DNA of 64,000 nucleotides from Botryobacter ruber (GCF_003347595.2 NZ_QCZK02000058.1:38946-102945), one strand, 5' to 3'; numbered from the stretch's first letter, positions 51,635-62,086 are shown. A program made the numbers and translations. Notes: a model not told the origin generated them from the sequence alone.

Positions 51635-51814
51635 GTAGCTTGAGTTGAAAATATGTTGGTTGGGATAAGTTGTGTTAAATTAACTGGTAAACTGTACACA
51701 TAACTAACAGCAACGGCTGATTGTTTTGAAAGACAGCCAATAAATTTTGATAGCCCAATGGCTTGATTCATAGTTAACTGGAGGCGGAACCAAAACGAAA
51801 TTGTATCCGGAGAA

Positions 51815-53719
51815 TCAGGGTTCTGAAATAAGCGTTGCATCGCGGTTTAACCAGGCGGCACGTAAGCGGAGTTGTTGCTCCGTTGCATCGGGTGCCAGTT
51901 CGAGTAAATGGACAGACTGGCGGGGAACAGCAGTTACTTTTCCGCGGAGCTTTAGCTCTTTTAGCTTTCCTGATTTGTTTTTGCGCCCGACGGTAAACTC
52001 GATTTTGCTGCCCGGCGTTAACGCCTGCAGGTCTTCTCCGATTATTTCACGAATGTTTCCGGGGGTTATTTCTTTTCCGTTCATAGCCAGCAGCTGGTCG
52101 CCGGGCTGGAAACCGATTTGCTCACCGAATTCATCCAGTTCGCCCATATCTGACACCGTGATGTGATCTGTCTCCTTATCGTAACCGGGAATAAAACCGC
52201 CGTAGGAGTTTACCATTTGCGTAGATACGGGCTCGTACACGATACCCACTTTATGAAACGTTTCCTCCAGGGGCAGCGGCTCAGAGCCTTCAACATAGCG
52301 TGCAAAGAACTCACGGATTTCAGGAAAGGTGAGGTCGGTAATTTTATCAAACAGCTCCTCATCCCGGAAAGGCACATCTTTGCCATAGGTTCTGGCCAGG
52401 TCCTGCATCAGGTTCCGAAGACCGTATTTCCCGTCCGACAATTCCCGGAGCCGGATATCAAGTGTCAACCCGATTAAGGCGCCTTTCTGGTACACGTTGC
52501 CGTACTCGTCTTTGTACTCCTCGAGCACGCGGGCACTCATTTCGGTAAAGGGGAGGGTGTCGTTAAAGTTTTGGGAAGCGTAGATATACTGGCGCACCTT
52601 ATCCAGGTACTCCTCCACCGATATCAGCTTTTCGTACACCTGCACATGCGAGGCAAAATATTCCGTTACGCCCTCGTACAGCCAGAGATGCTTCGACATT
52701 TTAGGGTTAATGTAATCGAAGTTGCCGATCTCTTCGGAATGGATGGAAAGCGGCGTCACGATGTGAAAAAATTCATGGGCCGCCACATCGCGGATGGTGG
52801 AGCTGAACATGGCCGCCGGCATTTCGGGCAGGTAATAAACCGAGGAGTAGGAGTGCTCCAAAGCACCGAATGAACCTGATTTTCCGGGCCGCTCGGGCAC
52901 ATAAATCAGGAAAGCGTACTTCTCGACAGGCAGTGTGCCGCCCAGGTAGCTGCGCTGTGCCTCCAGGATGTCCTTCACGTTTGTGGCGATGGGTTTGGAT
53001 GTAACACGCCCGGATGGTGAATACACCGATACCAGCACCTCGGTATTGCCCAGGTTGAGTACAGTGGTGTCGGGTTTGTTGTACATGAGCGGGTTATCTG
53101 CCAGTTCCATATAGCTGTCGAGCCGGTAGGTATCGGCAGTGGCTGTGGTGGCTGTAGCTTTGAGGGGCGTAGAGCCGTAAAAGCCGTCGGGTTTGGTAAC
53201 GTTGAGCACATACGGCACCTGCTTCAGGTTATCGAAGTAGCCGACAAACCCGAATGTGTTGAGCAGGAAATTCTTGCTGGCTTCGATGTTGGTGCCGCCG
53301 GGTTCAAACAGCACGTCTTCCCGCTTCGGGGTATCAAAGGTATCATCCACCCAATAGGTGATTTTGTGCAGGGCTGTGGCTTTTTTTATCTTCCAGCGGT
53401 TGGTGTCGAGTTTCTGTACTTCCAGCAGCTTTCCGCTTTTATCATAGGCCTTCAGTTCCGTAACAAATTTGCCGAAGTCGGAGATGGAGTAGGTGCCCGG
53501 CACAATCTTGGGCATGTTATAGATAATTTCGTTTTGCTGGATCGGGGGCGGCAGCAGCGTTACCATAACCTTGTCGTTTTTTACCTGCGTCAGGTCGATG
53601 GTGACATTATAGGGAAGTGCTGTGCCGGGTTGTTCCTGCTGGTCCTGCGCCAAACCCGTGTAACCAAGGAGCAGGCAAAGGCCAAACAGGAGGAACGTAT
53701 TTTTTAGCATCATGTACAT
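51815..53719 (-). CDS. M61 family metallopeptidase with PDZ domain
   Basis: 634 residues (the start could be any of three closely spaced ATGs, 53719, 53713 or 53710). A signal peptide ends in GLAQ. The M61 glycyl-aminopeptidase domain shows HEFFHIVTPLSIHSEE, with the HExxH zinc pair at about residues 315-319. The C-terminal PDZ domain covers about 520-610 (IGFQPGDQLLAMNGKEITPG). It probably acts in the periplasm on peptides with N-terminal Gly or Ala, by family. The codons at 53134-53158 encode TATTATAD and match the dispersed repeat, an insertion-like stretch inside the N-terminal domain. Confidence 0.92.
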   Translation of the reverse strand: MYMMLKNTFLLFGLCLLLGYTGLAQDQQEQPGTALPYNVTIDLTQVKNDKVMVTLLPPPIQQNEIIYNMPKIVPGTYSISDFGKFVTELKAYDKSGKLLEVQKLDTNRWKIKKATALHKITYWVDDTFDTPKREDVLFEPGGTNIEASKNFLLNTFGFVGYFDNLKQVPYVLNVTKPDGFYGSTPLKATATTATADTYRLDSYMELADNPLMYNKPDTTVLNLGNTEVLVSVYSPSGRVTSKPIATNVKDILEAQRSYLGGTLPVEKYAFLIYVPERPGKSGSFGALEHSYSSVYYLPEMPAAMFSSTIRDVAAHEFFHIVTPLSIHSEEIGNFDYINPKMSKHLWLYEGVTEYFASHVQVYEKLISVEEYLDKVRQYIYASQNFNDTLPFTEMSARVLEEYKDEYGNVYQKGALIGLTLDIRLRELSDGKYGLRNLMQDLARTYGKDVPFRDEELFDKITDLTFPEIREFFARYVEGSEPLPLEETFHKVGIVYEPVSTQMVNSYGGFIPGYDKETDHITVSDMGELDEFGEQIGFQPGDQLLAMNGKEITPGNIREIIGEDLQALTPGSKIEFTVGRKNKSGKLKELKLRGKVTAVPRQSVHLLELAPDATEQQLRLRAAWLNRDATLISEP

Positions 53720-53831
53720 GAAGTTAAGCGATGATGCTAAGTTAACGTAGCGCGGCTTTATTTAGATTAACAAGTGCAGTGTTTTAGACCAAAACGCCAA
53801 TAACATCTACCAACGCCCGGGCCTGAAACCT

Positions 53832-53861
53832 TGCTGCACCTGCCACCACAGCCACTGCTCC
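53832..53861 (-). repeat. Dispersed GAGGCTGTGGTGG repeat
   Basis: TGCTGCACCTGCCACCACAG, then CCACTGCTCC, near consensus, in the gap between two minus-strand genes. Confidence 0.8.
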
Positions 53862-53935
53862 GGATTTTGAAGGACTGTGCTGGCTGGCTCGTATTATTTT
53901 GTCAGCTAATCTGATTTGCGATTTAGCATTTTCAT

Positions 53936-56900
53936 CTACAGCAGCGACACCCGTTTCACCACCTTCCCCCGCTCTGTCTGGACGATCACCGTATAAACAC
54001 CCGCTTCTTTCTCCCGCAGGTCCACCTCCAGCTTTTCTGCCTGTCCTGCGCTTAGCTGCTGCTGGTGTACCAGCCTGCCGGTAGCATCGAATACCTGCAC
54101 CCCCTGCACCTCAAAGTCAGCTTTGATAAAGTCCACCGTAAACCTGCCGGGGCTTGGGTTGGGATAGAGTTCGATGGCCTGCTGTGGTGTGAGCGCTTCT
54201 ACGGTAAACGCTGCTTCGGCACGACCGCCACTGCCTGCTACCACTATCTTGCCTGTTGCGGCTCCTTTCGGCACCCGCACCTTCAGCAATTTATCTGTTG
54301 CACCTGTCACCACAGCCACTGTACCTGCAAAACTCACCGTATCCTGCTTGCCCAGCACCAGGAAATATTCCCCACGAAGTTCTACTACGGTGCCCACACT
54401 GGCGCTGGGCGGATGCACAGCTGTTAGAAGGGGCGCAGGGATGATTTCAAAAGTTTTGGAGGCAGTGCCGCCGGGTGTAGTGACGCTTACTATGCCTGTT
54501 CTGGCGCCCTCCGGTACCCGTACCTGCAGTGCCTGCTCACTTGCCTGCAGCACCTCTGCCTGCAGGTTACCAAAGCGAACTTTGTTTCGGATTACTTCCG
54601 GTGCAAAGTTCTGCCCGTGCAGCATTACCTTTCCGCCCACGCGCTCCATCTCTTTATCGAAAGAAGTGATAGCAGGATTATTCCAGACCCTGTAATTGCT
54701 ATTGCTCTCCGTGCTGCCGCCTTTGCTCTGAACGGTGAAGACACCTGTAGTCGCTCCGGCTGGCACTTTGACTGTTACTGAGCCTGCACTGCTGCTGATG
54801 ACCTGGCATTCTTCATTCCCCAGCAGTACCTTTTCCAGCAGCGCAGATTCCAGGTGTTCTCCCTGCAGCGTCACCTCGCTGCCGGCGATACCTTCTATCG
54901 GGCTGAAGCTGCTAACCAGCGGGGGCTGGTAAACCGTGAAGCTGGCACTGCTGCTGGTGCCGCCATGGGTGGTCACGACTTTTAGTGTTCCGGTTGTGGC
55001 GCCTGCAGGTACCCTTACTGTGAGCTTGTCTGCACCTGCCTCCACAACTTCTGCTGCCACGCCGTTGAAGTAGACCTTGTTTTCCTGCAGCTCATCAGAG
55101 AATTTAGCGCCTGTTACCACTACCTCTGCTCCAAACTTCCCTGATTCCGGCACGAAGGCTGCAATGGCAGGTGTCATGAGAATCTCGTCTATTACGATCC
55201 TATTCTCCTCCTGTATTTCCTGCGGCAGATCGTAGATGCGGTTGACCGTCACATTGGTGCGGACGGGGGAGTTGTAGTCGAAGAAGATGTCGGCAAAGTT
55301 TTCGATGGCTGTTTTCTCGGGCAGCTCTGCTTTCGGCCTGATGCTGAACTGGATGTAGCCGTGGCTGCCGGGCTCGTTGCTGGTGGAGTCGGGCAGCAGG
55401 ATGTTGTTAAAAGTCCAGGTGAGCACGGGCTGTCCTTTGCCGCTCACCGAAAAGGTGTAGTTGTGGGAGGAAGTGCCCATTTGCAGTGTGCTCAGGTCCA
55501 GGTGCTCAGATAAAGTGTCAACCACCACCACCCGGTAAGCCACGTCTGTTCCGGTATTCTGGAAGCGGATCTTGTACTTGAGCGGTGTGTTGGTAGGGGT
55601 GTAGTTTTCCTCTGTCAGTCCCACAGGCGTCACCAGCTTATCATTCGGGTCGTAGGAATCGATGATGGGGAGGCATTCCTCGGCTACCTCAGCTTCTTCG
55701 TCATCGGCAGGCAGGGCGTTGACAAAGCCGGTGCTGAAGGCAATGCGGGTGGCAATAACGCGGCAGCCTTCCACGGTGGCGCTAGCCAGGAGGTTATCGC
55801 TGTTTCCATCGGGTTGGTCTGCTTCCAGGCGCAGGGTCTTGCCTTCGGCGGGAATGAGCAGCACCAGGCTGTCGCCGGCAGCCAGCTGGTAGTTTTCTTT
55901 GGCCGAAAGCTGTGCGTCCTTAAAAATGCGGTACTGTTTAGGTGTCTGCATCGCTGCCTGGCCGGTGTTCTTAATCACAAAGCGTACCTCGCCTGATCCG
56001 TAGTAGCACCTGCCGGTAACGGTGGTGGTGGCTTTGCCGGTAGCAGGCTGGTTGCCGGGCGTGATCCAGGCTTTAGTGCAGACAGTGAGGCCGCGGATGG
56101 CTTCGTTTCCGCAGATGACGGAGTCCTGGATGGTGATAGTGCCATTGGCCCCTGCTGCGAGCGTTCCTGCTTCAAAGACATAGGTACCGTCGGAGCGGCG
56201 GGTGTAGGGTTTGTCTGCTGATTTCAGGACCACATGCTCGGGCAGATGCAGGTGTACTTTAGCATTTTCGGCTGGGGCGAAGCCGGTGTTGGAGTAGCTG
56301 ACGGTGGTGGTGCCGGGAAAGCAGCGGCGGCGGCTATTGGAAGAGACACTGATGGAGAGGTAGGGGACGAGCGGAGCCTTATTGGCAAAATTTATATTGC
56401 CCGTTGTACTACCCGTTGAATTAAAGAACACAGTATGTTCTCCATCCGCTGCAGGGCAAAGCTGCTCTATACTCCTTAATTTAGTTTGTTGCGTTAACAC
56501 CTGCTTAACGGTAAACTTGCCTTCGCCAACCGCAATCGAATATTTCCCTGCCTTATCTGTCAGTCCATAGAAAGGGCCCGGTGACGCCTCAACCACTATT
56601 CCCTCCATTCCCTGGTTATCATCATGGAGGCAATTAGAATTAATATCATTGAAAACGGAGCCAGCAATAAGGTTTGGACTTGAAAGACCTTCTTCTTCCG
56701 AATCATCTTTAAAGCAGCTTATACTAAGCTCTGAACTAGTATGAAGACTGCCTGTCACCAAAATGCTTGAACCCGAAGCATTAACAGAAATTTTGCTTCC
56801 GATGTAAATCATGTAAGGGTGGAATGCACTTTTGGCTAACAAAGCTCCTGTAACAGGATCATACTTTTTCAGATAACCTTCCTCTGCAGTATACAGGTTA

Positions 56901-58537
56901 TTGGCTTCATCAAAATCAATATTACTCAGATTGGCATAAGCAGGGAAATCTAATGACGTAAAATCGGAAATAAAGACTCCTGACGCATCAAACCTCTTAA
57001 TCCTGATACTGTTGTTTTCCTTTACAGTTATATAAATTTGCCCCTCGCTTGAAACAGTAAAATCTATTGCCTTATTAGATTCAGGCTGGTGCAAACCATC
57101 AAATTGAAAGGCTATTCCACTATTGGTTCTAAGAGAAATATTGGCGACAAGCTTGCCTTCGGGATCGTACTTAAAGATATGGTATTTGTCTGATATATAA
57201 ACATTACCGTCAAAATCCAGCGCAATACCATAAGGAGTGTTAAGTGAGGTATATGAATAAAATCCTGTATTGGAAACGGGCGCAAATTTAAACATGAATT
57301 CGCCGCGGGAATTAAATTTATGCACTGAACCCTTCGTGTTTGCCGCCAACACATACAGATTTCCATCCCGGTCGGTTTTCATATCGCGGATTCTAACAGG
57401 AATTTGCCCATCATTTTCACCACTGCCTCCGAAAACAAAAAGTGGAGTACCATTTTTATCAATTTTCTGGATAAAGTCGGATTTGCCGGCAACAAAAAAG
57501 TTACCGACAGCATCTGATTCTACCAGATAGGGAGCATCTATAAAGTCCGTATCGGCAGCTGTGTTATCGGGCCTGTTATATCCGAAGCCTGATACGAACT
57601 CGCCAGCCGGCGAAAACTTCTGCACACGGGGTTTATTACCCTCCCCCACATAAATGTTCCCGTTTGCATCTACCGCTACACTTAACCGACTACTGTCAAA
57701 CTGGCCATTGCCACTTCCTTCAGTTCCAAACCTTCTTACCAGGTTTCCTTCCGCATTGTACACCCTAATTGTCTGTGCCTGTACATCCGGCACATAAACA
57801 TTGCCCTGGGCATCTACAGCAATTTCGGAGTGTAAAAAAAATCCGGGAATGCTGGTTGGGACTGTAATCTGTTTTAAGAATACGCCATCTTTTGTAAACA
57901 CCTGAATTCTACCGTTCATGGTGTCATTCACGTACAGGTTTCCTGCGGCATCAAGGGCGAGATCCATTGGCCGGTTAAATTCACCAATCTTAGAACCAAA
58001 CTTTCCAATTACCCCGAGCAGCTTCCCCTGCTGATCGAACTTCTGAATTTGGCTTCCCCAGGTATCTGCTACATATATGATTCCTTCCTTATCCACCACC
58101 AGGCCCATAGGGCTGTAATCCAGGTTCCTGTAAATCGGATTATCAAGTTTAAATTCCAGGACAGTCTGGCCGGCAGGATTAATTTTCTGAATTTTTCCAT
58201 TGGCTTCCGTTAGAACATAAATATTTCCTTCCACATCCCGACTGACACGAAATGGTCTGAGCCAGCTAATATTATCAGGTTTGATATTGTACTCATGTTT
58301 AAAGTTTCCGAATGTGTCGAATGCGCGAACGGAGAGGTTATCGGCAATGTAAAGCAAGCCATCATCTCCGACAACAATATCCTGCGCGTTGTTCAGACTT
58401 GTTCCTAAAATATAAGCAGGTTTATAGACTGGTGTCTGCGCGAATGATGCTGCTGCAAATGCGAAGCAAAATATAAAAAAGGCTATAACAGCTCTCACAG
58501 AAAACAGGTGTCTGAAAATGGTGTCTGGTGCCTGCAT
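53936..58537 (-). CDS. Giant NHL/TIG-repeat secreted protein with T9SS sorting domain
   Basis: 1533 residues. The N-terminal signal peptide ends FAAASFAQ. NHL-type propeller repeats cover about 40-600, with recurring patterns such as AVDANGNIYVGEGNKPRVQK and DGNLYVLAANTKGSV. An SD-repeat-like module follows (650-720, GIVVEASPGPFYGLTDKAGK). Next come DUF11-like domains and a YDPNDK...IRFQNTGTDVAYRVVVVD domain near 970-1120. Four IPT/TIG domains run from about 1140 to 1455, each with a VRVPxGAxTGxxxV turn. The T9SS domain starts ELYPNPSPGRF and ends KVVKRVSLL. It should be surface-exposed and bind a protein or glycan. The DNA at 54297-54325 matches the dispersed repeat and is read as TVAVVTGAT. 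Confidence 0.88.
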   Translation of the reverse strand: MQAPDTIFRHLFSVRAVIAFFIFCFAFAAASFAQTPVYKPAYILGTSLNNAQDIVVGDDGLLYIADNLSVRAFDTFGNFKHEYNIKPDNISWLRPFRVSRDVEGNIYVLTEANGKIQKINPAGQTVLEFKLDNPIYRNLDYSPMGLVVDKEGIIYVADTWGSQIQKFDQQGKLLGVIGKFGSKIGEFNRPMDLALDAAGNLYVNDTMNGRIQVFTKDGVFLKQITVPTSIPGFFLHSEIAVDAQGNVYVPDVQAQTIRVYNAEGNLVRRFGTEGSGNGQFDSSRLSVAVDANGNIYVGEGNKPRVQKFSPAGEFVSGFGYNRPDNTAADTDFIDAPYLVESDAVGNFFVAGKSDFIQKIDKNGTPLFVFGGSGENDGQIPVRIRDMKTDRDGNLYVLAANTKGSVHKFNSRGEFMFKFAPVSNTGFYSYTSLNTPYGIALDFDGNVYISDKYHIFKYDPEGKLVANISLRTNSGIAFQFDGLHQPESNKAIDFTVSSEGQIYITVKENNSIRIKRFDASGVFISDFTSLDFPAYANLSNIDFDEANNLYTAEEGYLKKYDPVTGALLAKSAFHPYMIYIGSKISVNASGSSILVTGSLHTSSELSISCFKDDSEEEGLSSPNLIAGSVFNDINSNCLHDDNQGMEGIVVEASPGPFYGLTDKAGKYSIAVGEGKFTVKQVLTQQTKLRSIEQLCPAADGEHTVFFNSTGSTTGNINFANKAPLVPYLSISVSSNSRRRCFPGTTTVSYSNTGFAPAENAKVHLHLPEHVVLKSADKPYTRRSDGTYVFEAGTLAAGANGTITIQDSVICGNEAIRGLTVCTKAWITPGNQPATGKATTTVTGRCYYGSGEVRFVIKNTGQAAMQTPKQYRIFKDAQLSAKENYQLAAGDSLVLLIPAEGKTLRLEADQPDGNSDNLLASATVEGCRVIATRIAFSTGFVNALPADDEEAEVAEECLPIIDSYDPNDKLVTPVGLTEENYTPTNTPLKYKIRFQNTGTDVAYRVVVVDTLSEHLDLSTLQMGTSSHNYTFSVSGKGQPVLTWTFNNILLPDSTSNEPGSHGYIQFSIRPKAELPEKTAIENFADIFFDYNSPVRTNVTVNRIYDLPQEIQEENRIVIDEILMTPAIAAFVPESGKFGAEVVVTGAKFSDELQENKVYFNGVAAEVVEAGADKLTVRVPAGATTGTLKVVTTHGGTSSSASFTVYQPPLVSSFSPIEGIAGSEVTLQGEHLESALLEKVLLGNEECQVISSSAGSVTVKVPAGATTGVFTVQSKGGSTESNSNYRVWNNPAITSFDKEMERVGGKVMLHGQNFAPEVIRNKVRFGNLQAEVLQASEQALQVRVPEGARTGIVSVTTPGGTASKTFEIIPAPLLTAVHPPSASVGTVVELRGEYFLVLGKQDTVSFAGTVAVVTGATDKLLKVRVPKGAATGKIVVAGSGGRAEAAFTVEALTPQQAIELYPNPSPGRFTVDFIKADFEVQGVQVFDATGRLVHQQQLSAGQAEKLEVDLREKEAGVYTVIVQTERGKVVKRVSLL

Positions 58538-58883
58538 TGTTATTTTTCGGATATAACTTTTTGAATATTTAAATATACCTGTTAAAATGAGATATTTTTT
58601 AATTGTTCTTGCTATTTTTTTAGCTCCATTACTTTTAACAGCTAATTCGCAACAACCTAAAAGAATTATCTAAACTTTGAGAGGCATAATAATACCAAAT
58701 AGTTCAAAAATTACCTTTCTTTCTATAAACTATGGTAGCTGGCCTGCGTGAGGCTCGCCCACAGGATCTTTCCAAGATGACAAGGAGTAAATGTATTTAT
58801 GGAAGGCGACGAATATGATTTGGTATAAATGCTTGGCTTGTTTCGAAAAACAGGAGTGCAGCAGGTTTGGTGGCTGCTGCAGA
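58538..58883. other. Gap between phosphohexomutase and T9SS gene
   Basis: AT-rich 58538-58730, no gene supported. It contains the GATCTTTCC repeat at 58735-58785 and a divergent dispersed repeat at 58853-58884. Confidence 0.55.
58735..58785 (-). repeat. GGATCTTGTGGGCGAGC interspersed repeat, reverse copy
   Basis: Reverse complement of the element at 47210-47260; about 11 kb separates them. Confidence 0.7.
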
Positions 58884-58884
58884 G
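58853..58884 (+). repeat. Dispersed GAGGCTGTGGTGG repeat, divergent copy
   Basis: GGAGTGCAGCAGGTTTGGTG followed by GCTGCTGCAGAG, just outside the phosphohexomutase terminator. Confidence 0.6.
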
Positions 58885-58930
58885 ATTAAAAAAAACAGCC
58901 TGTACCGCACAATTAGCGATACAGGCTGCT
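58884..58930 (-). terminator. Terminator of phosphohexomutase gene
   Basis: CAGCCTGTA and TACAGGCTG form a 9-bp stem. Read on the minus strand it is followed by a long T-run (A-run at 58888-58895). Confidence 0.85.
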
Positions 58931-58950
58931 GTTAAAATGTACTGAAGCTG

Positions 58951-60681
58951 TTACTTTAGCTTCAGGTCACTCATAATCTGCTGAATCTTCTCGCTCAGCT
59001 TCTGATTTACTTTATCAAAATCATCAGCCGAGGCAAGCGGCTCTTTTACGCTGAAGTAGAACTTGATCTTGGGCTCGGTGCCGGACGGACGGGCCGATAC
59101 TTTGCTGCCGTCTTCGGTGAGGTACTGCAGCACGTTGGAGCTTTCCAGGTCTAGCTTGGTTTCTTCGCCGGTTTGCTGGTTTTTGCGGGTGCCGGATTTG
59201 TAGTCGCTTACCTGTACGATCTTGGAGCCGGCCAGTGTTTGCGGCGGGTTGGCGCGCATGTCCTGCATCATCTGCTGGATTTCTTCGGCGCCGCGCATGC
59301 CTTTTTTCGTGATCGATACCAGCTCTTCTTTGTAGAAATTGTACTTGGTGTACATCTCCAGCATCATGTCGAAGAGGCTCTGGCCGTTGTCTTTGGCTAC
59401 GGCTGCCATTTCGGCTATCAGGGCGCAGGACGAGATGGCGTCTTTGTCGCGCACGAAGTCGCCGGCCAGGTAGCCGTAGCTTTCTTCGCCGCCGCCAATG
59501 TACTGCTCCTTGCCTTCGAGTTGCTTGATGAGTTCGGCAATGTACTTGAAGCCGGTGAGGGTTTCGTACATTTTTACGCCGTAGCTTTCGGCAATCTCTT
59601 TGATAAGGTCGGTGGTTACGATGGTTTTTACCACGAACTCTTTGCCTGTGAGTTTACCGGATTTTTGCCAGGCCAGCAGCAGGTAGTTGATGAGCAGACT
59701 GCCGGTCTGGTTACCGTTCAGCAGCACGAATTCGCCTTGGTTGTTTTTAACGGCAATGCCCACGCGGTCGGAATCGGGGTCGGTGGCGAGTACCAGGTCG
59801 GCGTCGAGTTCGGCGGCTTTTTTCAGGGCCAGCGACATGGCTTCTTTTTCTTCCGGGTTCGGGTACACCACCGTCGGGAAGTTGCCGTCCGAAATGGCCT
59901 GCTCTTCCACGATGTGCACATTCGTGAAGCCGAAGCGTTTCAGGATTTCGGGAACCAGCGTGATGCCGGTGCCGTGCAGCGGGGTGAACACGATCTTCAT
60001 GTCGTGCTGGCGCTTGATGGCATCCTGCGAAATGGACAGTCCTTCTACCGCCTTCAGGTACGCTTCGTCTACTTCTTCACCAATCAGTTCGATGTTCTCT
60101 GGCTTTGCCTCAAACTTCACCTCGTCGATCGACTTGATTTTGTTTACTTCGGCAATGATGTTTTTATCGTGCGGGGCCGTTACCTGGCCGCCGTCGTTCC
60201 AGTAGGCTTTGTAGCCGTTGTATTCTTTGGGGTTGTGCGAAGCCGTAATCACAACACCGCTCTGGCAGCCCAGGTGGCGGATGGCAAATGAAAGCTCCGG
60301 CGTAGGGCGCAGCTCCTTGAAGAGGTAAACTTTGATGCCGTTGGCCGAGAAGATGTCAGCGGCTATGCGGGCGAAAACATCGGAGTTGTTGCGGCTGTCG
60401 TGGGCAATGGCCACTTTCACCTGCTGGTCCGGGAAGTTCTGCTTCAGGTAATTGCTCAGGCCCTGGGTTGCCATGCCCAGCGTGTAGCGGTTCATGCGGT
60501 TGCTGCCAACGCCCATAATGCCACGCAGACCGCCCGTTCCAAATTCCAGGTCCTGGTAAAAAGCATCGGCCAGGGCATCATGCTGGTTGTTGTCGAGCAG
60601 TTGCTGTATTTCTTTTTTAGTGGCTTCGTCGTAATTGCCGTTAAGCCAGGCATCTACTTTCTGGCGGATAGCTGTTTCCAT
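58951..60681 (-). CDS. Phospho-sugar mutase (phosphoglucomutase/phosphomannomutase)
   Basis: 576 residues, alpha-D-phosphohexomutase family. It moves a phosphate between the 1 and 6 positions of glucose or mannose. The phosphoserine is Ser148 in VVITASHNPKEYNG, the metal site is ATDPDSDRVG, the sugar-binding loop GGGEESYGYLAG, and the C-terminal phosphate-binding motif RPSGTEPKIKFYFSV. The ~580-residue size and FGTGGLRGIMG opening fit the PgcA-like branch common in Bacteroidota and Firmicutes. Substrate preference is not resolved by sequence. It is followed by its own terminator. Confidence 0.93.
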   Translation of the reverse strand: METAIRQKVDAWLNGNYDEATKKEIQQLLDNNQHDALADAFYQDLEFGTGGLRGIMGVGSNRMNRYTLGMATQGLSNYLKQNFPDQQVKVAIAHDSRNNSDVFARIAADIFSANGIKVYLFKELRPTPELSFAIRHLGCQSGVVITASHNPKEYNGYKAYWNDGGQVTAPHDKNIIAEVNKIKSIDEVKFEAKPENIELIGEEVDEAYLKAVEGLSISQDAIKRQHDMKIVFTPLHGTGITLVPEILKRFGFTNVHIVEEQAISDGNFPTVVYPNPEEKEAMSLALKKAAELDADLVLATDPDSDRVGIAVKNNQGEFVLLNGNQTGSLLINYLLLAWQKSGKLTGKEFVVKTIVTTDLIKEIAESYGVKMYETLTGFKYIAELIKQLEGKEQYIGGGEESYGYLAGDFVRDKDAISSCALIAEMAAVAKDNGQSLFDMMLEMYTKYNFYKEELVSITKKGMRGAEEIQQMMQDMRANPPQTLAGSKIVQVSDYKSGTRKNQQTGEETKLDLESSNVLQYLTEDGSKVSARPSGTEPKIKFYFSVKEPLASADDFDKVNQKLSEKIQQIMSDLKLK

Positions 60682-60845
60682 ACGTTAATTTTTATATCTT
60701 GAATTGTAAATTAGTTGCCGGTCACTGCGCTTCAGGCAGCACTTCTTCTGGCTTACATTATGCCGGAAGAGCGGGAATAGCAGTTTTATGGGGTCAAATT
60801 AATTAAATTCTGTAGTAAATATATAGCGGATAGCATTTATTTTAA

Positions 60846-61940
60846 CTAAAGATTGCCGCGTAGTGCCTGCTCCCGCTCAATGGCTTCGAAAAGCGCTTTA
60901 AAATTCCCTTTGCCAAACGACCTGGCACCTTTCCGCTGGATGATCTCAAAAAACAGGGTAGGACGGTCTTCTACGGGTTTGGTAAAGATCTGGAGCAGGT
61001 ATCCTTCGTCGTCGCGGTCTACGAGGATGTTCTGCTCCTTCAGGGCCGGCATATCCTCGTCAATCCTGCCTACGCGGTCGAAGAGGTCGTCGTAGTAGGT
61101 GTCGGGAACGTACAGGAATTCGACACCCCGCCTGCGCAGTTCAGCCACCGTGTGCAGGATGTCGTCAGTGGCTACGGCAATATGCTGAACGCCTGCACCG
61201 CGGTAAAACTCCAGGTACTCGTCTATCTGCGACTTCTTCCGCCCCTGTGCCGGTTCGTTTATCGGGAATTTGATGTAGCCGTTGCCGTTGGAAACTACTT
61301 TCGACATAAGGGCGGTGTACTCGGTACTGATGTCTTTGTCGTCGAAGGTAACCATGAGGCAGAAGCCCATCACTTTTTCATAGAATTCCACCCATTCGTT
61401 CATCTTGCCCAACTCCACGTTGCCTACGCAATGGTCTACGTACTTCAGTCCCACGGGCGCTGTTTGAAAACCGGATTTCCGCGCCACATAGCCCGGCATA
61501 AAAGGGCCGGTGTAGTTGTGGCGCTCCACGAAGGTGTGGATGGTATCGCCGTAGGTATGGATGGAGGCGAGTTTAACTTCGCCGTGTTCGTCGGTCAGCG
61601 TAACGGGTTCCTTTGCCGGTCTGGCGCCGCGTGCCACGGTGTCGTGGAAGGATTTATAGGCATCGTCTACCCAGAGCGCCAGCACCTTTACCCCGTCGCC
61701 GTGCAGGTGCACGTGCTGTTCGATGTCGGTGTCGGGTTGGAGGGAGGTAGTGAAGACCAGTCGAACCTTGCCCTGGCTGAGCACGTAGGAGGCCCTGTCG
61801 CGGAGGCCGGTTTCGGGACCGGCGTAGGCCACCAGTTCAAAACCGAAAGCCGATTGGTAGAAATGGGCAGCCTGTTTGGCGTTGCCTACATAAAACTCGA
61901 TGTGGTCGGTGCCGTTGAGCGGGAGGATATCTGCAGCCAT
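60846..61940 (-). CDS. hpd: 4-hydroxyphenylpyruvate dioxygenase
   Basis: 364 residues. It converts 4-hydroxyphenylpyruvate to homogentisate in tyrosine breakdown. The iron ligands are His170 (YVDHCVG), His253 (QHIAVATDD) and Glu332 (LFFEIIQR), all present. The C-terminal GKGNFKALFEAIEREQALRG is the conserved lid helix. The N-terminal half is the non-catalytic vicinal-oxygen-chelate domain. The partner homogentisate dioxygenase and fumarylacetoacetase genes are not in the window. It lies 164 bases upstream of the mutase gene on the same strand and shares a divergent gap with the acidic-protein gene. Confidence 0.95.
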   Translation of the reverse strand: MAADILPLNGTDHIEFYVGNAKQAAHFYQSAFGFELVAYAGPETGLRDRASYVLSQGKVRLVFTTSLQPDTDIEQHVHLHGDGVKVLALWVDDAYKSFHDTVARGARPAKEPVTLTDEHGEVKLASIHTYGDTIHTFVERHNYTGPFMPGYVARKSGFQTAPVGLKYVDHCVGNVELGKMNEWVEFYEKVMGFCLMVTFDDKDISTEYTALMSKVVSNGNGYIKFPINEPAQGRKKSQIDEYLEFYRGAGVQHIAVATDDILHTVAELRRRGVEFLYVPDTYYDDLFDRVGRIDEDMPALKEQNILVDRDDEGYLLQIFTKPVEDRPTLFFEIIQRKGARSFGKGNFKALFEAIEREQALRGNL

Positions 61941-62037
61941 AGCGTTGGTGGTTAGTGGTGCTGAACTAAGTAAAAATACATTTTTTCTGCTTTTGTTAAA
62001 ATGAATAACGGATAAAGCAAATTATCGATTACAGAAT

Positions 62038-62068
62038 TTGCAATTGCTGGTACATGTTCTCAACTTTG
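62038..62068 (+). promoter_or_regulatory. Promoter of the acidic conserved protein
   Basis: TTG at 62038-62040 and CAACTTTG at 62061-62068, separated by 20 bases, approximate the -33/-7 elements. The start codon follows 18 bases later. Confidence 0.5.
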
Positions 62069-62086
62069 TAAAAAATCGCACAAACC

